Source of the DNA: Cordilura impudica
Taxonomy: Eukaryota > Arthropoda > Insecta > Diptera > Scathophagidae
Direction: 5' to 3'
NCBI GenBank assembly: GCA_963682025.1
Contig: OY821520.1
Coordinates: forward strand, 3,580,426 to 3,644,425
Length of the DNA stretch: 64,000 nucleotides
The notes under the pieces were generated by a model, which saw only the letters and a program-made list of their open reading frames with translations, made no database searches and had not been told where the DNA came from. Below, piece after piece: positions 49,427 through 59,407 of the stretch (the stretch's first letter is position 1; each line of letters starts with the position of its first letter). Both the position numbers and the translations under genes were made by a program.

Positions 49427-50216
49427 TTATACCCTATACCACTATGTGGTTTGGGTATAATGACTTTGTGCTGCTGTTTGTAACAACCAAAAATATTTGA
49501 CCTACACCCATCTTTAATTATACCGATCGAATCAGAATCACTATCTGATTCGATTTAACGATGTCCGTCCGTCCGTCCGTCCGTCTGTGTGTTCATGTAA
49601 AGCTTGTAATCAAACTGCAGGTTGCAAATATGAATATATTTTGATGAAATTTGGTATTTGATCTTTTATCGGCCATGGGATGAACGCTATTGAAATTGGT
49701 GAGAATCGGTCGATGTTCAGACCTAGCCCCCATACAAATGACCCCTATGAAATCAACATATATTGCCATAAGATCCAAATTATCATACAAATCTTAGTCA
49801 AATTGGGTTTGTATGTATATATTACATCCATTAAGAAGTAGTCTAAAAATGATCCCTGGCACAACTCTTAGTCATAGGCCCTATATAGAGCTGCTTCCCG
49901 ATCTTCACTTAAATCTATTAAAAATATTGCACTGATTCTTCTCAAATTTTGTTTATATATATTTTTGCAAAATACAAGAGACTTTAACAAACATGATCAG
50001 GATCGGTCCATTTTTGGACCTAGTCCCCATATAGATATAGCATCCGATATGAAATTTTTCATATCTGCAGCCAAAAAAATTAATAAAAATCCCACTCAAA
50101 TTTGGTTTATGCTTATTTTCTATATCCAGTTAGTTGGGCCTAAGAGATAGGGTCTCTAAAAGCATGGTATAGGGTATCATATAGTCGGTCTCGACCGACT
50201 ATAATTTTCTTACTTA
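49427..50216 (+). mobile_element. DINE-like element in the 4.5-kb transposon, opposite orientation
   Basis: TTTATACCCTATACCACTAT start, (GTCC)5, and TAGTCGGTCTCGACCGACTA then TAATTTTCTTACTTATT. Its end lies 18 bp from the stop of the transposon gene remnant. Confidence 0.9.
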
Positions 50217-50233
50217 TTTTTATTTCATTTTAT

Positions 50234-52102
50234 TTAAAATACACTGTACATATAATAAAATTTAAATATGATTCTAATTATACTCACAAACTGCTCTTTG
50301 TAGCCATTTTCCGTAATGTGGATGACTAGTTGTTCTTTAAACCTGTTCCAAACCATCTCGAAGTCTGAGTGGACAGATTCGGAAGCCTGTTCACTCCAAG
50401 GTCCTAATCCGGTGTCTGCTTTAGTACAAAAATTCAGTATATGGTGAAATACTGCATGCACTTTGGGAGTTACTGACAATTTTTGGTTAGTCAGTGAACA
50501 AAGTTGAAGGTAATTATTTTTAAATGTTTCAATATGTTGCGCTGCATTTTCATCTATGTTTTACCAAAACATGAGCTTACCACAATATTGAAACTGTTGA
50601 AAACCTCAGCAAAGAGTAAAAACTTTAATGATAGATTTTCTTCAAGAAATTACACATTTTTTACGAGTTATCTTGAAGAATTACCATTAAAAGTTCCACC
50701 ATGCATTAACTCCTTTTGAACATTACAAAACTTAGCCCATTCAAGTGAGATTTGTGGAAACATTCTTTCCAAACACTCGAAGACTTTATTTACTACACCT
50801 AATAATGGGTGCAGCTCAGGTGGTGGAAATTTGTCCAAAATTAATGTTTCGTCTAGCTCAGATGTAATTGGATTGTTTACACAATATGTAAAATATTTGG
50901 CATCTTCTTGATGCTTACTACTTTCACACCAGCCTTCATAATTTTTATGACTGTTCCAAACGTCCTTAGTTTTCCACACATTAGTAGGCGATTTTTTGCA
51001 CTTCGCACCAACAACACGGAAAGCTGGATGCATGGCTCATTAGACCCAAAACTATATTACCCAATTTTAAATCGTTTGCAAATACTATATTATTTGGTAA
51101 CTTTTTTAACTTTTCAAATAGAATTGCCATATTTTCATAATTTTCCTGAACATGGGGAGCAATGGCTAAAATAAACAACTTTTTAACGCCAGTATCAAGA
51201 AACTCTGATTTTGATTACTGATTTTTAGTATCTTTATAAATATTTAAAAATATTTTTAAAAAACCTCCACCACCATCAGCAGCAACTTAAAACTTTTTGT
51301 CTTTTTTTGCAAAATCAAAAGCTTCGGATTTAAAATATTCGTCAAATATATAACTTTTTGCAGCTTATTATTAATATTTGTTTCAATAGATTTATTACCT
51401 ACAATTTTCCTTAAAAGTGATGTAATTTTTAAGGTTTTTTTTATTACTAAAATTATGTGTAGATTTTAAAACTGAAATATCGTGTGCAGTTAATTGTTTA
51501 CCAACTCCAGAATTTTCAGAAGTGCCAGCAAGAGAGACTTTTAGAGGACGTTTTCCACGATTATTCTCTAAAGATACTTTTAATGAGCTATTGCTAGCTA
51601 ATGATTTTTCTGTTATCGTTTTAGAGGATATTTGTTCCAGCATTTTTGCTCCAGTCATACTTAGAACGTTTCTAAATTTAGTTTGTTTATTGCATTTGTG
51701 GGATTTTCTTCTACACAATGGGCTTAAGCAGCTAGTGCAAAGCACCGCCTTTTTTGGAGTTGGTGTAAGTTTTTTCGAAGGTCTTCCTACTTTCTGTTTG
51801 ACGGACGACAACATAGTTTTATTTAACTAAAAATCTGAACACTGTGCATTTGAGCAAATGTAACACATACAATCTTTACCTCTGATAGATGGCTTAGGGC
51901 GTTCAACATTATTGTAGTTCAAAATTTTATATGACATTGCAGAAGAAGATTTTTTTTTTCTCTTAAGGATTTGTTTGTGACAAGAATCACATATAAATGT
52001 AGGAAACATTGAATTTGATAAGTTAAAGTTAGGAATAAAGAATTCTTCTATATATTGTGACATTTGAAGAGATATCTTACGGAGTTGTTTTGTTTTGGCC
52101 AT
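50234..52102 (-). pseudogene. Gene of the 4.5-kb transposon (multi-copy arthropod family), broken
   Basis: Starts at Met 52102 (MAKTKQLRKISLQMSQYIEE), with a Cys-rich region CDSCHKQ...CYICSNAQC. An in-frame TAG near 51830 precedes VGRPSKKLTPTPKK and CTSCLSPLC. Later pieces read AADGGGG, KKLFILAIAPHVQENYENM, LGLMSHASSFPCCWCEVQK (51178 on), FPPPELHPLLGVVNKVFE and HGGTFNGNSSR (51033-50668), then KVHAVFHHILNFC and GLGPWSEQASESVHSDFEMV (to ~50300). I recognise this order from proteins repeated in arthropod genomes without assigned function. The PC..C motif after SH/S and LH..LG recall the other transposon gene here (KYPCFLC, LHIKLG), suggesting distant relation. Frameshifts near 51400, 51030 and 50660. 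Probable transposase by context. Confidence 0.75.
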
Positions 52103-52787
52103 ACAAATAGCGCATCAGAAATGAGAATTCATCTTTTTTGTATAGTCAAGCATAGACATAAAAGTACATATGCTTAAATAAACTCAATTTGAGATTTTAT
52201 CGGAACTTTTAATTGAAACAATAAAATACCAGTTCAAGTTGAATTCAGATTATATTGTAGTAAAAAAATTATGGATTTGAATCTTTTGATCCAAAAAAAA
52301 AAAAAAAAATAGCAGTACGCGAAAACTGGTTTAAGAAGGCGTAACTGCTTTAAATGTAAACTAAATTAAACTCAACAATTCTTTTTTCGTATTTAGCAAT
52401 TTTTTGTGTGCTTAAATAGTCATGTGTGATCATAACGTGTCCAGCTAGGCATTTTTTTGAATTAAAAACTTTAAAATACCATAACTTCTGATTTCGTTGT
52501 GCGATATTTTTAAGGAAAAAATTTTTTGGAAGAACATTTAACGTACTATAAACCCATTTATGTTCTTTTTAAAAAATATTTATTTTGAGCAGTTGTTTTT
52601 CCAAGAGTTTGCCAAAGGTGACAAATTTTTTAAAATCAAAAACTTTAAATGGTCATAACTTTTAAATTCGTCTTAGGATTTTTTTAAAAATGCGTTTTTT
52701 TTAATCATAAATATAGTGTTTTCAAACCCCATACTCACTTTTTGGGGGAAATTTTTCCTGTCAAAACCCAATTCTAGAGCACCCGTG

Positions 52788-52925
52788 AAAAGTCAGTATA
52801 AACAACATCAACATCAATGCAATACTCACTGAAACCAGTAAAGTTAGTTAAGATAGAGACCTACCAGAAAAGAATCCATAATTTTTTATTTCCATGCTTA
52901 TCACACAACATCGGAATATTACTTA
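52788..52925 (-). pseudogene. LINE ORF2, RT fingers part (continues at 48287)
   Basis: Minus strand: CDKHGN, a WILF/GRS segment, then LTNFTGFSEYCIDVDVVYTD and F at the transposon boundary. It reads directly into SKAFDR at 48287, restoring the well-known TDFSKAFD motif region across the insertion. Upstream limit approximate. Confidence 0.8.
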
Positions 52926-53261
52926 CGAAGCAATTAATCATTTACATCGTTAAATAACCATCACTCATTCCATGCAATATTCACAACATTAATGCTTAAT
53001 TGCTGAACATTAATTTTTTTTTTCAAATCACGAAAATAAAAATGGGTTTGTGCTTCACAGTAGCTAAGGTCAATATCATACACAAGGAAATACCGTTTAG
53101 AAAAAAAGCGTGTTCTTTGTTCTACAGAATATTCCTAAGAACATAATTTATTTGCAATTATTTCCTAGAACTTTACATATTAGTTACGCTCTAATAATAC
53201 GAGTAACAATAAAATACTTTTTTTTTCATCCAACATGATGTCAAAATATTCTAAAAACTTA
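52926..53261. other. No gene seen
   Basis: AT-rich. The upstream LINE part may continue here in decayed form. Ends in TTA, the left target duplication of the MITE. Confidence 0.4.
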
Positions 53262-53665
53262 TGCCGTTTTCTTTTCTGACAAAAAATGTTGCTCTTTATG
53301 TGCATATTTTTCGAAAAGTGTATTTTTCTTTATATTCAGAATTAAAAGAAACATTATCTTATACATCAATTGAAAGGTCTCAAGGACGAGCACTCGTAAA
53401 TCGCATAAAATTGTAGCCATAGACTTCTTTCAGGTCATAGTGTGATAATGTTTGCCCATTGTTTCCGTTTTTTGAATATTTTCGCCCTATGACTTCAAAG
53501 AGGGTAATAATAATTTTTTTTTGCATTTTATTAACACAGCTCTTTGAGACCTTTCTATTGATGTGTAAGATAAGGTTGCTCTTATTTCAGAATGTATAAA
53601 AAAATACGCTTTTCAAAAAAAGTGCAAATAAAGTGCGACATTTTTTGTCAGAAAAGAAAACGGCA
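53262..53665. mobile_element. Foldback MITE, TTA target duplication
   Basis: The left arm begins TGCCGTTTTCTTTTCTGACA, and the right arm is its reverse complement, ending TGTCAGAAAAGAAAACGGCA. The arms align over ~140 bp, including CATCAATTGAAAGGTCTCAA / CATCAATAGAAAGGTCTCAA. TTA on both sides (53259-53261 and 53666-53668) fits a 3-bp TWA target, as in PIF/Harbinger. Non-coding. Confidence 0.85.
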
Positions 53666-53668
53666 TTA

Positions 53669-55807
53669 ATCATGCACCTTTATTGAGTTGGTAGTAATTT
53701 ATATTTAGTTGCAAAACATTTTGTGTTGTTTTTAAATTTGAAAATTTTTCTCATTCCATCACATTCCATGCCATAAAATTAATAAAAAATAAATAAACAT
53801 TTTATTTCGAATAAGGTTAACTTAATAAATAATTCTATTATAAAAAAAAAGAATACATCCATCATCATCAATCCATTCATTCAAGAGAAATACAAGTGCT
53901 AAGAATACCAATGAAATGCCGATGAATTTTTAAAATGATGCCGATGATTTTTTATTCGATGAACACGGTTTTCAGTCAAAAACAAATATTTAAAATATGT
54001 GTAAAATAAAACAAGTAAACTTAATAATATATATAAAAAAATATATTAATGGAATTATGACGTTCACTAAGTTTTGGGAAATAAAAACGAAGAAGAAAAA
54101 ATTCAAATAAAAATAAATGTTCTTTTCAAAAAACTCAAAGATGAAGAACACAAAATATACCTGCCTTTAAAATAAGAAAATCAACAAATAATAAAAATAT
54201 GATGAAGTCTTTATTTCTTCAGCTTGTATTCCAAAGTGTGAAAAATTGTTTGTGCTTTTTTTTCATTTATTTTTTGCTACTTTTTCGTAGAAATGTCTGA
54301 TCGTGAAACGTTTGGGTTAGTTGAGCATGTGACGGTCTAGAGAACGTAGCATATTTAAAACGGGGAAAAATAGATTTTACATTATCTGTCTAGTGGATAG
54401 AAGATCGGGTGATAGTTCTGCATAATTAATAATATTACAAAACCGTGGTGGATTTCCCTTTTAATCATCATCAACTCATTAAAATTGATGACGTTTACGA
54501 AATATTTTCAAAAGTTTTAAGAAAAAGAATCATTTAAAGAAAAATTGTCATAAAAATTTCATTTTAATTTGTGTGATATGAGTATTTTCGCTCTATTTGT
54601 ATTGTATAATTTTTGTGTTGTTGTTTTTTGTTTTCTTTTTTTTGGAAAGTCATTTAAAATTTTAAATGTTGACGTGGTCATTAACGTCGTGATGTGACAT
54701 AAAAAATATGTTTTTTTATTTTTGGGTGTATTGAAATACACAAATATAATAAAAAAAAAAATACATATATGTATGTATGTATATATTTATTAAGATAAAA
54801 AATATAATAATAAAAAAAAAAACTAAATAAAAGCGAGAAAAGAAGAAGAAATTCAAATAGTTTCAAAAAGTGAAAATATTAAAATCAATAATTTAATAAA
54901 AAATAAAAAAATTTTCCATTGTTTCTGAAACATGTCAATTTGAAAATAAATATATTTCTTCTTTGTTTTTAATGAGTTTATGTAATGTTATGTGCTAAAT
55001 TGAAAAGGAATTATAGAAAAAAAGATTTGATAATTTTTTTCAAAAAACACTTAAAAAAATTCCAAAATAAAAATTAAATTGTTCTACTTTGAATAGTTTT
55101 GCAAATATTTATTTTATTTGGTGTAAACATTTGTAGTTAATGGATTGCTTGCATGGCATACATCTCGGCGCATGGTAGCTTAACCCAAGCTCCAAGGTAA
55201 TTTATGTTAGTAAACTTTGTAAAAATTCTTGATTTCATAAACTCCATTTTTTACATAAAAAAAATAAATAAATAAAAAAAATCCAATAATTATTTTATAA
55301 TTTCTAAACACTTTAGTAAATAGTTGTTTAGTTAACAAAATTGAGAAAAAAAAAAAACAAACAAAATTATAATGAACAATTTAAATTATTATTTAGAATT
55401 TTCTTTTTAAAACAACATGCTTGAAAGATATAATTAACATGATTTGATATTAAAACAGTATGTTTTGGTACACAATAATCGTTCAACTAAATATTTTCAA
55501 ATCATTAAAACTCAAACTTGCTTGTGTTTTTGTTTACTTTAGCTAAGCATATATACGAGTATAAACATAAACAAGTGGGCAAATTGTAGACGATCAAATC
55601 TGAATATATGTATGATGATACCCTACATTATTAATATGTCTACATATTGAATAAGATGTTAAAGAGTGGTGACTTCTAATAGTCTTTAGGACGGCCTAGA
55701 ATTTGTGTTGTTTTTCCCACTAATCGAATAACAAATTTACAAAGCATTTTAGATGCGTGTGTGGCTTTCTGGAATGAAAATATATTTATATCAAATATAT
55801 AAATCAA
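53669..55807. other. No gene seen
   Basis: 2.1 kb of AT-rich sequence with several A/T runs and small ORFs of low complexity. No recognisable protein or repeat. Confidence 0.5.
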
Positions 55808-56138
55808 ATAAAAGAAATTGCAGCTATTCAGTACCTTAGCTAAATGCAAGTGGTATTAAAAGTAAAACTACTCAATTTTTCCTTGCTTCTTCTTTAAATG
55901 AATATGACATAATTGCCGTAACTGAAACTTGCTTATCAAATGAAATAAATTGTGTTGAAATCTTTGATGATTGTGATAGATGTTTTTTGCCTGATGGACC
56001 TAAATAGGGTGGCGGTGTGCTGTTGGCAGTAAGGGCTGACATTTCCAGCCGTTTAATGTCTTTAAATTATATTGGTAATATTGAGCATCTACGTGTTGAA
56101 GTCACATTTTCTAATGCATTTGGTAAATCAAGATTTTC
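55808..56138 (+). pseudogene. LINE ORF2 (third LINE), endonuclease N-terminal part
   Basis: LNASGIKSKTTQFFLASSLN, then YDIIAVTETCLSNEI and GGGVLLAVRADISSRLMSLN: the start of an apurinic-type endonuclease (N-A-x-G, the catalytic-Glu T-E-T, and G-G-G-V). An in-frame TAG precedes GGGV. The reading breaks off at the A-rich element and resumes at 58231. Confidence 0.83.
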
Positions 56139-58230
56139 CATGTGTAAACATTTATACGCGCAGGGGCGGTAAATTTCTATTCCACAATACAATCACAAAA
56201 ACAACGTAACATGTGAGACGTAAGAGAAAATCGGTGTGACTTATGATTGTATTGGTGAAAAAATTATGATATATAATAACCTGTTTGAAAATTAAAAATG
56301 AATAACAAAATAAAAAATGAAAAATAAAACATAAAAAATGAAAAATAAAAAAATGGAAAATAAAAAATAAAAAAATAAAAATAAAAAATGAAAAATGAAA
56401 AATAAAACTTTAAAAATAAAAATGAAAAATAAAAAAAAAAAAAATGAAAAATGCAAAATAAAAAATGAAACATAAAAAATTAAAAATAAAAATTTTAAAA
56501 TCAAAAATGAAAAATAAAAAATAAAAAATGAAAAATAAAAAATGAAAAATAAAAAATGAAAAATAAAAAATGAAAAATAAAAATTTTAAAATAAAAAATG
56601 AAAAATAAAAAATAAAAAATGAAAAATAAAAAATGAAAAATAAAAAATAAAAAAATTAAAAATAAAAAATGAAAAATAAAACTTTAAAAATAAAATTGAA
56701 AAATGAAAAATGAAAAAAAAAAAATGAAAAATGCAAAATAATAAATGAAAAATAAAAAATAAAAATTTAAAAATAAAAAATGAAAAATGAAAAATAAAAA
56801 ATGAAAAATGCAAAATGTAAAATGAAAAATAAAAAATAAAAAATGAGAAATAAAAAATGAAAATTTTAAAATGAAAAGTGAAAATTGAACAAGTAATCGG
56901 TCCAGACCGACTATACGATACCCTATACTATGCGTTTGGAGACCCTATCTCTTAGGCCCAACTAACTGGATATAGAAAATAAGCATAAACCAAATTTGAG
57001 TGGGATTTTTCTAAATTTTTTTGGCTACAGATATGAAAAAGTTCATATCTGATGCTATATCTATATGGGGACTAGGTCCAAAAATGGACTGATCCTGATC
57101 ATGTTTGGTAAAGTCTCTTGTATTTTGCAAAAATATACACAAGTCAAATTTGAGAAAAATCTGTGCAATATTTTTGTTTTTTGATAGATTTAAGTGAAGA
57201 TCGGGAAGCAGCTCTATATCGGTCCTATGAATAAGAATTGTCCTATAGGTATTATTTTTGGACTACTGATTAATGGATATAATAAACACATAAAAACCCA
57301 ATTTGATTCAGATCTATATTATAAATTGGATCTTAAGGAAATTTATGTCGATTTCATAAGGGTCATTTGTATGGGGACTAAGTCTGAACATGGATCGATT
57401 TTCACCGATTTCTGCAGCATTCATTCTATGGCCGATAAAAGCTGATATAACAGATTTCATCAAAATATTTTCATATTTGCGACCTGTAGTTTGATTACAA
57501 GGTTTACACGGACACACAGACGGACGGACGGACGGAGTGATTCTGAGTCGATCGGTATAAGTAAAGATGGGTCTAGGTCAAATATATTTGGTAGTTACAA
57601 ACAGCAGCACAAAGTCATTATTCCCGAACCACATAGTGGTATAGGGTATAAAAATAAAAAATGAAAAATAAAAAATGAAAAATGAAAAACTAAAAATGAA
57701 AAACTAAAAATGAAAAACTAAAAATGAAAAACTAAAATTGAAAAACTAAAAATGAAAAAGGAAAAATGAAAAATAAATAATGAAAAACTAAAAATGAAAA
57801 ATGCAAAATGAAAATTGAAAAATGAAAAATGCAAAATAAAAAATGAAAAATTAAAAACTAAAAATGAAAAACTAAAAATGAAAAATGAAAAGTGAAAAGT
57901 GAAAAATAAAAAATGAAAAAGAAAAAATTAAAAAGAAAATATGAAAAACAAAAAAATAAAAAATAAATAATGAAAAATGGAAAATAAAAAATGGAAAATG
58001 AAAAATAAAAAATGGGAAATGAAAAACGAAAAATGAAAATAAGAAACGAAAAATTAAAAATTAACCGGTTGAAATAATAAATAATAATAAATATTTTTAT
58101 ATAAGCAGAGCCCCTGCAGTTGTTTGCTATAAGTGATATATAGATGACGCTTTCTGTTTGATTTTAAAAAACTGCCACAAAAAATCTTTAATTACTATAT
58201 GTTCACACATCTCCCTTGTGAACGGGCTGG
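56139..58230 (+). mobile_element. A-rich element family copy inserted in the LINE
   Basis: Left end CATGTGTAAACATTTATACG then CGCAGGGGCGG, and the CAATACAATC...GATTGTATTG inverted pair (56185-56255). 7-mers AAAAATG/AAAAATA, a DINE (56888-57655), more 7-mers (AAAAACT variants at 57680-57760). Right block TTAACCGGTTGAAATAATAA, AGCCCCTGCAGTTGTTTGCT, GATGACGCTTTCTGTTTGAT and TATGTTCACACATCTCCC. LINE coding text continues on both sides, which bounds it. Confidence 0.8.
56888..57655 (-). mobile_element. DINE-like element inside the A-rich element
   Basis: AACAAGTAATCGGTCCAGAC (a small deletion removes part of the palindrome's left arm) to ACCACATAGTGGTATAGGGT-ATAAAAA. (GGAC)4 tract. Minus orientation, as in the other plus-oriented A-rich copies. 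Confidence 0.87.
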
Positions 58231-58897
58231 TGATGTTTATCAAAAACATTTATATAATACTAGCAGACTCCAGTGCTCGAAATTCGAGTGCAATTTCTAG
58301 GCTGCTTTATTTTTAAATTTAGCCAATTCACAAACCAACACTTTTATAGTTTATTATAATTGTGAATGATGATTACAAACTCATTAACAAATATATTAAC
58401 AAATTTAATATATCACACATAAACGCAATTTACTCAAAATAAAGGAAAAAATTTTAAAATCTGTAAATCTGCAAAAGGGCTAAAAAGAAATACCTTTTAA
58501 ATAATATACGTTTGGCCAACATCTGGATAAAACGGTAGAACAAAACATCGGTCACAAGAAATCGCCTAGCCTATTAATATTATAGATTAATTATGTTGTA
58601 CATTTTTGTTCAAATAACCAAGAAGTTATGGTTTTGGGTGATTTTAATCATAAAAATTTAACTTGGATATTTGAAGGGAATAACTATTTTGCCATTTAAT
58701 ATGAAAAATGATATTAATGAAGATTTAGTTAGTTTTTTCGTTTCTCGCGATTTCAATCAAATTAACTACTTTTAAAATGATATTGGAAGAATTCTTGATT
58801 TGATTTTTGTATCAAATATATTAAGAACATCTTGTAATATATCGCAAATTTTTTAAAAAATATAAAGAAAGTACTGATATATAAGCAATATATAAAC
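58231..58897 (+). pseudogene. LINE ORF2 (third LINE), endonuclease C-terminal part, split by a Helitron
   Basis: DVYQKHLYN (58231-58259), then after the Helitron at 58260-58586, NYVVHFCSNNQEVMVLGDFN (catalytic G-D-F-N) with HKNLTW, a frame change, and FFVSRDFNQINYF and RILDLIFVSN (S-x-I-D-x-I/F-type end). This completes the endonuclease domain begun at 55808. Confidence 0.83.
58260..58586 (-). mobile_element. Small non-autonomous Helitron in the LINE
   Basis: CTAG at 58260-58263 with host T beyond (element sense); hairpin CTCGAATTTCGAG 12 nt before it. The 5' end TCTATAATATTAATAGGC starts at 58586 with host A before it. An A|T insertion with no duplication, as in Helitrons. Confidence 0.88.
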
Positions 58898-59345
58898 ATT
58901 ATATCTGTGGTCACAAGCAATAACCGCTCAACTCGAAAATCATGCTTTTGAGAAAAATAGCTTTTTATACAAATGTAATGGGGCTTCATTACGACTTAGG
59001 TCAGAATATTTGTATAAATATCTTTTTAAAAAGCAGTGTTAGATAAATGGGGATTTCACGTAAATATAAAGATTTTTTTAGCAGAATATGATAGTATACA
59101 TAACTCAAATCGGCGAAAATCATGCTTTCGAGAAAAATAACTGTTTATACTAAATATAAGTATGTAATGGGGCGTCAATACGACTTTGGTCAGTATGGTT
59201 TCATTAATAACTTTTTAAATAACAGTGTTAGAGAAATGGGGATTTCACGAAAATATAAAGCGTTTTTAGTAGAATATGACAGCATACATAACTCAAATCG
59301 TTCGTAAGTTGACTTAGGCGGTTATCGCTTGTGACCACAGATATA
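58898..59345. mobile_element. 448-bp element with 28-bp TIRs and an internal tandem duplication
   Basis: TIR TATATCTGTGGTCACAAGC plus (A/G)ATAACCGC at both ends, 27 of 28 positions matching. Inside, two ~180-bp copies (58936-59113 and 59114-59302) share ATCATGCTTT(T/C)GAGAAAAAT, GTAATGGGGC and ATGGGGATTTCACG. The CTGTGGTCAC core recalls Tc1-type ends and TA/TATA flanks are compatible, but the exact target is masked by the AT flank. A 61-residue frame in the second copy has no known motif. Confidence 0.82.
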
Positions 59346-59407
59346 TTAAACATAAAAAGTAGGCTTAACACTGATCCTTCTGCATTTTGGAATTTTATAA
59401 ATAAAAC
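59346..59407 (+). pseudogene. LINE ORF2 (third LINE), linker between endonuclease and RT
   Basis: NIKSRLNTDPSAFWNFINKT, the (N)DPxxFWxxI linker common to LINE ORF2 proteins. Bounded by two insertions. Confidence 0.75.

Larger units (their letters stand above)
48288..52787 (-). mobile_element. 4.5-kb DNA transposon with ~220-bp TIRs and AAAA target duplication
   Basis: Ends CACTGGTGCTCTAGAATTGG (left) and CACGGGTGCTCTAGAATTGG (right, reverse sense); the arms align over ~48288-48515 and ~52560-52787. AAAA at 48284-48287 and 52788-52791 duplicates the LINE's single TTTT in TDF|SKAF. It carries one minus-strand gene remnant and two DINE insertions. CAC ends with a 4-bp duplication would suit Chapaev-like elements of the CMC group, but this is a hypothesis. 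Confidence 0.85.

Noticed and set aside
5803..57517. A recurring ~60-80 residue frame (DLMAIYVDFIGVICMGARSEHGP...) and another (SGIFINFFGCRYEKVHIGCYI...) on both strands
   Set aside because: They lie inside every DINE-like copy, run into the GTCC tract or the element's ends, and start at varying codons. Their conservation is that of the repeat, not of a protein.
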